Shown here piece after piece: positions 28,002 through 35,179 of a stretch of DNA of 64,000 nucleotides. Source of the stretch: Blautia sp. Marseille-P3087 (GTDB lineage Bacteria > Bacillota > Clostridia > Lachnospirales > Lachnospiraceae); contig NZ_LT635539.1 in assembly GCF_900120195.1 (NCBI RefSeq), forward strand, positions 2,575,441 to 2,639,440, in the 5' to 3' direction. The position numbers and the translations under genes were made by a program. Each line of letters begins with the position of its first letter. Positions within the stretch are counted from its first letter, which is position 1. The notes below the pieces were generated by a model that was not told the origin of the DNA, did no database searches, and saw only the letters and a list, made by a program, of their open reading frames with translations.

Positions 28002-29132
28002 ATGAAAGAAAAGTTTGAAAAAGAACAGAAAGACAATTATATAGAAGATCCGATGTTGGACATGCCGGATATGGAGGATGACGAAAAGTTCCGGCAGTGG
28101 CTGGAGGAGACATACATTGATGAGGCAGAGCTGATAGAGAAATCTCTGCTTGCCGGACAAGAGTATGAGAAAAACCTCGATATCGCAGAAGAGCTGAGCG
28201 TCCCCAGAGAAAAATTCTACCAGCGTCTGAAGGAAGAAGGGCTGTATGAGGATGAGACAGAGGCAGATGATTCTGCGTCCAAAAAGTACGATGCTTCTAT
28301 TTTAAAGACAGCCGGAGAGAAAATTATTTCTATGGAGGCGAGAACTTCGAAGGAGGCTGGCGGCGAGGAAAAAGCAGTTGCGGATAAAGCTGTCTCTATG
28401 GAGCCGGAAAGTTCAAAAGAGGCTGGTACCGCAGCAAGGGCAACAGCAGGTTTCAATTCGCCCGTGAAGACAGAGACAGTAGCAGTGTCTGATATTGGGG
28501 TATCGTCGGAGAATGGTTCAAAGAATGACCGTCCGGTCAGAAAGAAGCGGAGTTATCTGCGGCTGGGTAAAGTCGCGGGTGTGGCAGGCGTATGTCTACT
28601 GTGCGTGTTTGCCGCGAGTATGACAAGTGAGGCGAATAGGAATTATTGGGTCAGAGGATTTAAGTATCTGACTGGGAATGATACAAAAGTAATAGTTGAT
28701 AATGATGAGAATAATGAAATTGCCAATGTGGATGAAGATAAAGCAATACAGGATATAGAGGATAAAATAGGTGTTAAAGTTCCTGAGTTTTATTATAGAC
28801 CAGATGGGATGAAACTTTTGGATTATGTTATTAGCGAAGAAACGTCAGTTGTTCAAATGGAATATCAATGTGAAGAAACAATTTTAATGCTTTATATTAA
28901 TAAGCAGAATGACATTACTTCAAGTAATATATATAGTTTGCATGGAGATGTTCAGGAAAGTATTGTTGCCGGAGACGAAAAAACAAAAGTTGCAATTGAG
29001 AAAGTATATGATGAAGGGGAGGATACACCAAGTTATACTGCGAATTGGACCAAAGATGATGTTATGTATGCCTTGTCTGGTCGAATTGATATAAATGAAT
29101 TAAAAAAAATTATAAAAGAAATGAGATTTTAG
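28002..29132 (+). CDS. Single-pass membrane protein with DUF4367-like C-terminal domain
   Basis: A 376-residue protein with an acidic helical N-terminus (about 1-95), a low-complexity Ala/Glu/Ser linker with two related segments (KIISMEARTSKEAG and AVSMEPESSKEAG), a basic patch (RPVRKKRSY), one membrane helix (about 205-222) and an extracellular domain similar to DUF4367. Such proteins commonly partner with ECF-like sigma factors, which suggests a role in envelope signalling (inference). Base composition changes mid-gene: from about 28640 onward codons are clearly more A/T rich. ATG 28002 has CAGGAG 8 nt upstream. Confidence 0.6.
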   Translation: MKEKFEKEQKDNYIEDPMLDMPDMEDDEKFRQWLEETYIDEAELIEKSLLAGQEYEKNLDIAEELSVPREKFYQRLKEEGLYEDETEADDSASKKYDASILKTAGEKIISMEARTSKEAGGEEKAVADKAVSMEPESSKEAGTAARATAGFNSPVKTETVAVSDIGVSSENGSKNDRPVRKKRSYLRLGKVAGVAGVCLLCVFAASMTSEANRNYWVRGFKYLTGNDTKVIVDNDENNEIANVDEDKAIQDIEDKIGVKVPEFYYRPDGMKLLDYVISEETSVVQMEYQCEETILMLYINKQNDITSSNIYSLHGDVQESIVAGDEKTKVAIEKVYDEGEDTPSYTANWTKDDVMYALSGRIDINELKKIIKEMRF

Positions 29133-29202
29133 AGTGATTTTTTGCGATTTCTTACGTATATATTATGTAGGGGTATGTTTACATAGCGAAAGGAAGTGAG
29201 AA

Positions 29203-29700
29203 ATGAGCAAAAGAAAGAAATTACTTGGTCTTCTTATGGCAGTCGGAATGTTAACATCTATGTGTACGACACCGGTATTGGCAGAGACAACCAGTATTCT
29301 GGATGAGATTACAGAGGAAGAGTTCACCGATGAGGAAACTACAGAGGACTTTTCTGAGGATACCAGTTATAGTGTCCTTCGTGGAACCAATCTGAATCTG
29401 GGCAATGTAAAAATCCAGAAAGTAAACAGTGGAGAACTGGCTATTTTTGGATTGACACAGTGTCATAAGAAATGCGCTAAAGTATATTTGTCACTTTATC
29501 TGGAACGTAAGGTAAATGGAAGCTACAGCACTTACAAATACTGGAACTTTACAGCAAACAATGCAACCAGTCTCAGCAGAACCATAGATGTTATCGTTCC
29601 GAGTGGCACCTACTACCGTGTGCGTGGATATCATGCAGCCAGCAATGGTGGCCTGAAAGAGTCCACATCCACACTTACAAGTGGCATTATGATTAAGTAA
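29203..29700 (+). CDS. Small secreted DUF6147-like protein
   Basis: A 165-residue protein with a clear Sec signal peptide (KRKKLLGLLMAVGMLTSMCTTPVLA, cleavage after ALA near residue 27). A short acidic segment rich in Glu, Thr and Asp and a compact beta-rich domain follow. Two cysteines (CHKKC) could form a disulfide. Architecture and length fit the DUF6147 family of clostridial secreted proteins. No cell-wall anchor is seen. The ATG at 29203 follows GAAAGGAAG. Confidence 0.65.
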   Translation: MSKRKKLLGLLMAVGMLTSMCTTPVLAETTSILDEITEEEFTDEETTEDFSEDTSYSVLRGTNLNLGNVKIQKVNSGELAIFGLTQCHKKCAKVYLSLYLERKVNGSYSTYKYWNFTANNATSLSRTIDVIVPSGTYYRVRGYHAASNGGLKESTSTLTSGIMIK

Positions 29701-29849
29701 TTCCAATCATTCAACAGTAACTATTAACCCAAAAACAACATTTAAGAGAAAACCAAAAACCAACTAAAAACCAAATTTTTTAAACCATGTAAAACCAATT
29801 AACAAATTAAAACTTTAAAAACCTAAGACAAAATTTTTAAACCAAACTA

Positions 29850-29934
29850 CTGCGGGCATCACGGACACCGGAGAATGTAAACTAATAAACCGTGTAAACA
29901 TCCGTTACCTTTCGATGGGACGAGATGCCTGCAG
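29850..29934 (+). ncRNA. Candidate structured RNA of unknown class
   Basis: An 11-bp helix (29850-29860 with 29924-29934, one G-U pair) closes an 85-nt domain. Inside it ACGGA (29861-29865) pairs with TCCGT (29901-29905), and a small CC-TTTCGA-TGG hairpin may form at 29908-29918. The domain is embedded in A-rich, structure-poor sequence full of AAACC/ACCAA motifs and is followed by a strong terminator at 29968. It has no open frame. This looks like a transcribed RNA, either an independent sRNA or the 3' UTR of the preceding gene. I could not match it to a known riboswitch. Confidence 0.4.
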
Positions 29935-29967
29935 ACTTTTAAAAACCAAACCAAAATCATGTAAAGG

Positions 29968-30003
29968 CAGGGCGGGATTTCAGATCCCGCCCTGTTCCTT
30001 TTC
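29968..30003 (+). terminator. Strong Rho-independent terminator
   Basis: An 11-bp GC-rich stem (CAGGGCGGGAT / ATCCCGCCCTG) with a 5-nt loop is followed by a T-rich tail. It ends the transcript carrying the secreted protein gene and the candidate RNA. Confidence 0.85.
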
Positions 30004-30006
30004 TTA

Positions 30007-30043
30007 CTTTAGCAGGAAATTACTCCGTAATGTTTCAATAAAG
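30007..30043. repeat. Dispersed palindromic element, copy 1
   Basis: The core GGAAATTACTCCGTAATG starts at 30015 and continues with TTTC; it folds into a short hairpin. Short flanking arms CTTTA and TAAAG extend the symmetry. It lies directly behind a terminator. Near-identical cores occur at 59330 and 63372. Confidence 0.7.
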
Positions 30044-30128
30044 CAAAAATATTTTTCCAGACATATCCAGACTTTATTGGCCGGAGAGACAGATACTATT
30101 TTTGAAGCCATCTAAATATCCGTACGTG

Positions 30129-30385
30129 ATTGACTTGATTAGAACTTCCTTATGTGGAAACCACCTGATTTACCTGAAATAATTGACTTGATTAGAACTT
30201 CCTCATGCAGGAGTCATTCGATTTTAGAAAATTTGTGGACTATGAGAAGACTAAGTGTCATACAAGTCAATTATGCGCCCGAAATCGGTAGACTATGTAA
30301 GAAGTTAGTACTAAACAAGTCAACTTAGCGTCCGTAAACGGTGGACTACATAGGAACTAAGTATGTGTAAGGTCAATCCAGCAGG
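30129..30385. repeat. Array of 53-bp-period repeats, two units inverted relative to three
   Basis: Units 1 and 2 start at 30129 and 30182 and share ATTGACTTGATTAGAACTTC plus CTxATG. Units 3, 4 and 5 start at 30235, 30288 and 30341 with GTGGACTAT or variants and contain ACAAGTCAA, the reverse complement of the TTGACTTG core. All start points are exactly 53 bp apart, including across the orientation switch. No coding frame. Nothing else recognisable is seen between 30386 and the -10-like TATAAT at 30501. Confidence 0.65.
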
Positions 30386-30557
30386 TAATTCCACTTTACC
30401 AATCTTTCCCGTTTCTGTAATTACAGACATCACAAAATCTTCTCCTGTATTTCTCCTGTGATTTTACACAAAAAGACTGTTAAAAAACAAGCAAACCGTG
30501 TATAATGGTTACAACAATATATATTTACATGATTTTTCAGACAAAGGGGGCTCGCAC

Positions 30558-32177
30558 ATGAAGATAACCTTTATTGGGGCGACACATGAAGTGACCGGAA
30601 GCTGTTATTATCTGGAAGCTGCCGGTAAGAAGTTTCTTGTAGACTGTGGTATGGAACAGGGACCCGATTATTATGAAAATCAGGAAATACCGGTTAAGGG
30701 AAGTGACCTTGATTTTGTTCTCCTGACTCACGCACACATGGATCATTCCGGAAATCTGCCGGCAATCTATGCAAAAGGTTTTCAGGGACCGATTTATGCG
30801 ACACAGGCGACCTGCCATCTCTGTGATATTATGCTTCGAGACAGCGCCCATATTCAGATGTTCGAGGCAGAATGGCGAAACCGTAAGGGACGTCGTCAGG
30901 GCAAGCCGGAATTTATACCGGCATATACAATGGAGGATGCACTGGGGGTTCTGCAGAATTTTGTTCCGTGTCCATATGAAAAGACAATCACACCGGCAGA
31001 GGGCATCCGTGTACGATTTGTCGATGCCGGACACCTGCTTGGCTCTGCAAGCATTGAAGTGATCATCAACGAAGATGGAAAAGAGAAAAAAATTGTATTC
31101 TCCGGTGACATCGGAAATCTCAATCAGCCACTGATCAAAGACCCGGTATACCTTCACGATGCCGATTATGTTGTGATGGAATCGACCTACGGTGACAGAA
31201 GCCATGGCGACCGTCCGGATTATGTGGGACTTCTGAGTGAAGTGATCCAGAGAACCTTCGACCGCGGAGGAAGCGTCATTATTCCGTCATTTGCGGTAGG
31301 ACGTACACAGGAGATGCTTTATTTCATTCGCCAGATCAAAGAAGAAGGACGCGTCCATGGACACGACAACTTCAAGGTTTATGTGGACAGTCCGCTGGCA
31401 AATGAAGCGACAACCATTTTTAATGAACATATTTATGACTGCTTTGATGAAGAAGCCATGGCACTTGTAAATAAGGGCATCAACCCATTGATGTTCCCGG
31501 GACTGAAAACCTCGATCACAAGTGACGATTCCAAAGCAATCAACTTTGACGAAGACTGCAAGGTAATTATTTCTGCGAGCGGTATGTGTGATGCCGGTCG
31601 AATCAAACATCACCTGAAACACAATCTGTGGAATCCGAACAACACGATTCTGTTTGTCGGTTATCAGGCAATCGGTACCCTCGGAAGATCACTTCTCGAA
31701 GGTGCTACAGAGGTAAAACTTTTCGGCGAGACTGTTTATGTTGGTGCAGAAATCTGCCAGATGCCGGGTATCAGCGGTCATGCCGATGTAAACGGACTGA
31801 TGACCTGGATCAAATCTTTCAGTCAGAAACCGGCGAAAGTTTTTGTTACACATGGCGATGATGAAGTGACGGAGATTTTTGCAAGACGTCTTGAAGAAGA
31901 ACTTGGACTGGATGCGATGGCACCGTTCAGCGGCACTGTCTTTGACCTCGCAGAAAACGTCTGCATCTATGAAGCACAGGGCATCAAGATCACGAAAACT
32001 GCTGTTTCACCGAAGACTTCGAAGGCTGCACGTGCATTCCAGAAACTGGTTGCCATGGGACAGCGCCTTATGTCTGTTATCCGCAAGAGTGAAGGGATTC
32101 CGAACAAAGATCTCGACCGCTTTACGAGAGAAGTGCAGTCACTGTGTGATAAATGGGACCGTGATGATCTGTCATAA
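30558..32177 (+). CDS. MBL-fold beta-CASP RNA/DNA hydrolase
   Basis: A 539-residue metallo-beta-lactamase/beta-CASP nuclease. The metal site HAHMDHSG (HxHxDH), the later GHLLGSASIE and GDIGN, and the beta-CASP motifs FVGYQAIGTLGR and ISGHADVNGL are present. Related CPSF-like proteins degrade or process RNA. The C-terminal extension of about 80 basic residues has no clear domain. The ATG at 30558 follows AAAGGGGGC; the upstream in-frame ATG is unlikely because it precedes the ribosome binding site. A TATAAT at 30501 may be its -10 box. Confidence 0.9.
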   Translation: MKITFIGATHEVTGSCYYLEAAGKKFLVDCGMEQGPDYYENQEIPVKGSDLDFVLLTHAHMDHSGNLPAIYAKGFQGPIYATQATCHLCDIMLRDSAHIQMFEAEWRNRKGRRQGKPEFIPAYTMEDALGVLQNFVPCPYEKTITPAEGIRVRFVDAGHLLGSASIEVIINEDGKEKKIVFSGDIGNLNQPLIKDPVYLHDADYVVMESTYGDRSHGDRPDYVGLLSEVIQRTFDRGGSVIIPSFAVGRTQEMLYFIRQIKEEGRVHGHDNFKVYVDSPLANEATTIFNEHIYDCFDEEAMALVNKGINPLMFPGLKTSITSDDSKAINFDEDCKVIISASGMCDAGRIKHHLKHNLWNPNNTILFVGYQAIGTLGRSLLEGATEVKLFGETVYVGAEICQMPGISGHADVNGLMTWIKSFSQKPAKVFVTHGDDEVTEIFARRLEEELGLDAMAPFSGTVFDLAENVCIYEAQGIKITKTAVSPKTSKAARAFQKLVAMGQRLMSVIRKSEGIPNKDLDRFTREVQSLCDKWDRDDLS

Positions 32178-32208
32178 AGAACTGAAAATAAAAAACAATG
32201 TCAAGAAC

Positions 32209-32250
32209 GCAAAAACCGGAGAGCCGATGTGGTTCTCCGGTTTTGCAATT
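32209..32250 (+). terminator. Terminator of the beta-CASP nuclease gene
   Basis: AAAACCGGAGA pairs with TCTCCGGTTTT around a 10-nt loop, extended by flanking GC/GC. The tract TTTTGCAATT follows. Confidence 0.75.
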
Positions 32251-32251
32251 G

Positions 32252-32300
32252 ATGCCAAAGTATGCGAGAGAAGCTGTCAGTGGCAGGTTCTCTGTATGTA
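32252..32300. repeat. Second dispersed repeat, long copy
   Basis: ATGCCAAAG (32252-32260) and TGGCAGGTTCTCTGTATGTA (32281-32300) reappear with one and two changes at 55597-55625. There the 20 bases between them are absent. Both copies start a few bases after a terminator. Confidence 0.6.
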
Positions 32301-32334
32301 CTTATATACAGCATTAGCTGTACAGGAAAAAAAT

Positions 32335-32577
32335 TTAGTTTAAAGCTTCTTTCAGAGCTTTGGAAAGCTGGTCCGGACAGGATGTTGGTCTGAATCCGCA
32401 GCGGATCCCTTCGAGTCTGCTGATTGCTTCTTTGGCATCCATGCCTTCGATCAGTTTGGCTACGCCCTGTGTGTTGCCGGAGCATCCGCCCTGAAATTTT
32501 ACATCATGAACTTTTCCCTGTTCGTCAATTTCAAATGAGATGGCGCTTGAACAGACGCCGGATGTTTTATATACCAT
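32335..32577 (-). CDS. TSCPD-domain protein (TIGR03905 type)
   Basis: An 80-residue protein with GVCSSAISFEID, FQGGCSGNTQGVAKLIEG and the eponymous RPTSCPDQLSKAL near the C-terminus. Small proteins of this type are widespread in clostridia; the domain also occurs at the end of some class II ribonucleotide reductases. Conserved cysteines suggest metal or thiol chemistry, but the function is not established. ATG 32577 follows AAGGAGGTTG. Confidence 0.88.
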   Translation of the reverse strand: MVYKTSGVCSSAISFEIDEQGKVHDVKFQGGCSGNTQGVAKLIEGMDAKEAISRLEGIRCGFRPTSCPDQLSKALKEALN

Positions 32578-32808
32578 AATATCAACCTCCTTGAGACAGT
32601 ATAGCAGAAAAGAAAAAAAGTTTCCATATAAACGCAACATTTGGTATAATAAAAAAGTATATTTAAAGTTGCTGTGAACGGAGTGAACAGTAACTATTTA
32701 AACTTAACAGAACTGTTCATGACAGAATAACATATGTGAAATGTTAAAAGTAGAATGATATGTCTGGGAACAGTACAGAATACAGAAAAAAGACGGGAGA
32801 ATTTTATT

Positions 32809-33513
32809 ATGAGATGTATTGGTATCATAGGAGCAATGGAAGTAGAGGTTGCAAGCCTTAAAGAGCGTATGCAGGATGTGGAGATCACACACAAAGCTTC
32901 CATGGAATTTTATGCAGGTGTTTTGGAGGGCAAAAAAGTGGTTGTTGTCCGTTCCGGAATCGGTAAAGTAAATGCAGCAATTTGCACACAGATCCTGATC
33001 GACGATTTCCATGCAGAAGTCGTGATCAATACAGGTATCGCAGGAAGTCTGAATGCAGATATCAACATCGGTGACATCGTAGTTTCCAAAGACCTTATCC
33101 ATCATGATATGAATGCAGTAGCATTTGGCTATCCGGTAGGTCAGATTCCGCAGATGGATGCATTTTCTTTCCACAGTGATGATGCACTCCGCAAGCTGGC
33201 AGTGCAGGCATGCAAAGAAGTCAATCCGGACATCGAAGTATTTGAGGGACGTATCGCATCCGGCGATCAGTTCGTTGCAGACCAGGGTGTAAAAGATTTC
33301 GTCGTAAAAGAATTCGGTGCATATGCCGTTGAAATGGAGGGCGCAGCAATCGCTCAGGCAGCATACCTTAACAATGTTCCGTTCCTTGTGATCCGTGCGA
33401 TCTCCGACAAAGCAGACGGAAGTGCAGAAATGGATTATCCGACATTTGAGGCAATGGCAGCAGAGCACAGCTTCAAACTGACACTTCGCATTCTGAAAGG
33501 CATCCAGGGCTGA
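32809..33513 (+). CDS. mtnN: 5'-methylthioadenosine/S-adenosylhomocysteine nucleosidase
   Basis: A 234-residue MTA/SAH nucleosidase (Pfs) that cleaves adenine from MTA and SAH in the activated-methyl cycle. N-terminal GIIGAMEVEV carries the catalytic Glu; VEMEGAAIAQAA binds ribose; IRAISDKADG carries the catalytic Asp. The ATG at 32809 has GGGAGA 8 nt upstream and gives the canonical N-terminus. Full length. Confidence 0.96.
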   Translation: MRCIGIIGAMEVEVASLKERMQDVEITHKASMEFYAGVLEGKKVVVVRSGIGKVNAAICTQILIDDFHAEVVINTGIAGSLNADINIGDIVVSKDLIHHDMNAVAFGYPVGQIPQMDAFSFHSDDALRKLAVQACKEVNPDIEVFEGRIASGDQFVADQGVKDFVVKEFGAYAVEMEGAAIAQAAYLNNVPFLVIRAISDKADGSAEMDYPTFEAMAAEHSFKLTLRILKGIQG

Positions 33514-33578
33514 TTGCGGCACATTTCGTATAGTCCTGCATAAAATGATAGGGACGATGGTAAAGCAGGAGCCTGTCC

Positions 33579-33944
33579 ATGTATTACGACAAGTTTTTAC
33601 CATTTTATCTGACTTATGCCAGTCCGGCGCTTTATAGCGGAGAACGCATGCAGGAAAGAGAATTTGCCCTGATGAAATCTTATTTTCCGGATACAGCACT
33701 TAAAGTGCAGGAAAAAGTAGAAGAAGAATGTGAGCTTCTGGATTATGAAGGAAGCAGACTTTATGACGAATATCCCGACAGACTGATGATGCACAGCCTG
33801 TGCAGACAGATACGCGAGCAGGTTGCAGGGGAACTTGAGCTGCAGGAGATTTCGGATCGCTTTTTAGATGATCTGATCGAAGTACTTCTGTATCAGGAAA
33901 TTTCAAGGAGACGCTGCAGACGGCGCAGATGTCGGAGATTCTGA
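33579..33944 (+). CDS. Conserved small protein with Arg/Cys-rich tail
   Basis: A 121-residue protein of a type I associate with Lachnospiraceae. A Tyr-rich N-terminus (MYYDKFLPFYLTY) is followed by an acidic helical region containing EEECELLDYEGSRLYDEYPDR and a strikingly basic C-terminus (RRRCRRRRCRRF). The tail could bind nucleic acid or metal. No function is known to me. ATG 33579 has AGCAGGAG about 8 nt upstream. It lies 66 nt after mtnN and 56 nt before the methyltransferase gene. Confidence 0.7.
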   Translation: MYYDKFLPFYLTYASPALYSGERMQEREFALMKSYFPDTALKVQEKVEEECELLDYEGSRLYDEYPDRLMMHSLCRQIREQVAGELELQEISDRFLDDLIEVLLYQEISRRRCRRRRCRRF

Positions 33945-33999
33945 CAGGAAGCTTTGTATCACAGATGTACAGTGTGACAGAAAGAAAGATTTATTTTAT

Positions 34000-35175
34000 A
34001 TGATGACATTACAGGAATTTTTGAAAAAACAATTTGATGAAGAGCTGATGCTTGCAGTATTAAGTGGTCAGAGAAGCAAGGAAAAAGATGCTCCGTCCCG
34101 TGTGCGGATACGCCCGATCAAACTGAAAGGCAGTGTCTGTTATCAGGCATCCTCGACGGTGGGAACGAAGGTGCTCCACTCGAATTATACAAGAGAAGAA
34201 ATCATTTCCTATGTGGAGGCAAACCTTGGCGAAGGCTGTTTTTCGCAGTTTCAGATACAGGGAAGATGCGTGGATGGGACGGTTCTGGTCAGCAAAAAAG
34301 GCAGGCAGACAATCAAAGTCAAAAAGCATCCGGCGCGGGAAACAGTCAGGATCCAGGCGCATAACCGGGTGAAACAATATATTCTAAAAGAAGGGACGGC
34401 AGTTCCGTTTCTTGTGGACCTTGGCGTGATGAACCGTGAGGGCAAAATCCACAATACTTCTTATGACAAATTTAAGCAGATCAACCGTTTTCTGGAATTT
34501 ATCGAGGATATTCTTCCGGCGTTGTCCAGAGAACGGGAGATCACGATTCTGGATTTCGGATGTGGCAAATCTTATCTGACCTTTGCCATGTATTATTATC
34601 TGAAAGAACTCAAAGGATACGATGTCAATATCATCGGCCTTGATCTGAAAGAAGATGTTATTAAGAAATGTAACGGCCTTGCTCAGAAATATGGCTATGA
34701 CAAGCTGCATTTCCTGCATGGTGATATTGCAGATTATGAGGGTCTACAGAAGGTCGATATGGTTGTGACACTCCATGCCTGTGACAAGGCGACAGATTAT
34801 GCGCTTGCAAAAGCTGTCGAGTGGGATGCGCAGGTGATCTTATCTGTGCCGTGCTGCCAGCATGAGCTGAACAGTCAGATCCACAATGAACTTCTGGAGC
34901 CGGTGCTGAAATACGGCATCCTGAAAGAACGTATTTCGGCGCTTCTGACAGATGGTATCCGTGCAGAACTTCTTGAAGCGAAAGGTTACAGCACACAGAT
35001 CCTTGAATTTATTGATATGGAACATACCCCGAAGAATCTTCTGATCCGTGCGGTCAAAAATGAAAAAGCTCATTTCCCGGAGGGACTTCCTGCGATGAAC
35101 GATGCGCTGAACAGCCATCTGACACTGGAAAAACTGCTTTATCCGGACGGGCTGCACCTTAAGAAGGGAGTCTGA
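34000..35175 (+). CDS. SAM-dependent methyltransferase (Methyltransf_32-like)
   Basis: A 391-residue protein with an N-terminal accessory domain (about 1-130) and a class I Rossmann methyltransferase domain. Motif I is ILDFGCGKSYLTF (about 183-195), the acidic loop is IGLDLKED, and motif IV is DMVVTLHACDKATDYAL. CCQHELN follows the next strand. Relatives are poorly characterised and probably modify RNA. The start (ATG 34000 or 34003) lacks a strong ribosome binding site. Four nt separate it from the next gene, so they share an operon. Confidence 0.82.
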   Translation: MMTLQEFLKKQFDEELMLAVLSGQRSKEKDAPSRVRIRPIKLKGSVCYQASSTVGTKVLHSNYTREEIISYVEANLGEGCFSQFQIQGRCVDGTVLVSKKGRQTIKVKKHPARETVRIQAHNRVKQYILKEGTAVPFLVDLGVMNREGKIHNTSYDKFKQINRFLEFIEDILPALSREREITILDFGCGKSYLTFAMYYYLKELKGYDVNIIGLDLKEDVIKKCNGLAQKYGYDKLHFLHGDIADYEGLQKVDMVVTLHACDKATDYALAKAVEWDAQVILSVPCCQHELNSQIHNELLEPVLKYGILKERISALLTDGIRAELLEAKGYSTQILEFIDMEHTPKNLLIRAVKNEKAHFPEGLPAMNDALNSHLTLEKLLYPDGLHLKKGV

Positions 35176-35179
35176 AACC

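Noticed and set aside
29850-29934. c-di-GMP, THF, ZTP or SAM riboswitch
   Set aside because: Local words such as GGGACG recall c-di-GMP-I aptamers, but the helix order and required loop sequences do not match any of these, and no controlled gene follows the terminator closely.
29915-30115. 66-residue frame in the gene-free patch
   Set aside because: It runs through a strong terminator hairpin and the dispersed palindrome, so it is unlikely to be translated.
30129-30385. CRISPR array
   Set aside because: Units are 53-bp periodic and diverge along their length, change orientation, and show no constant repeat/unique spacer alternation; no cas genes are present.
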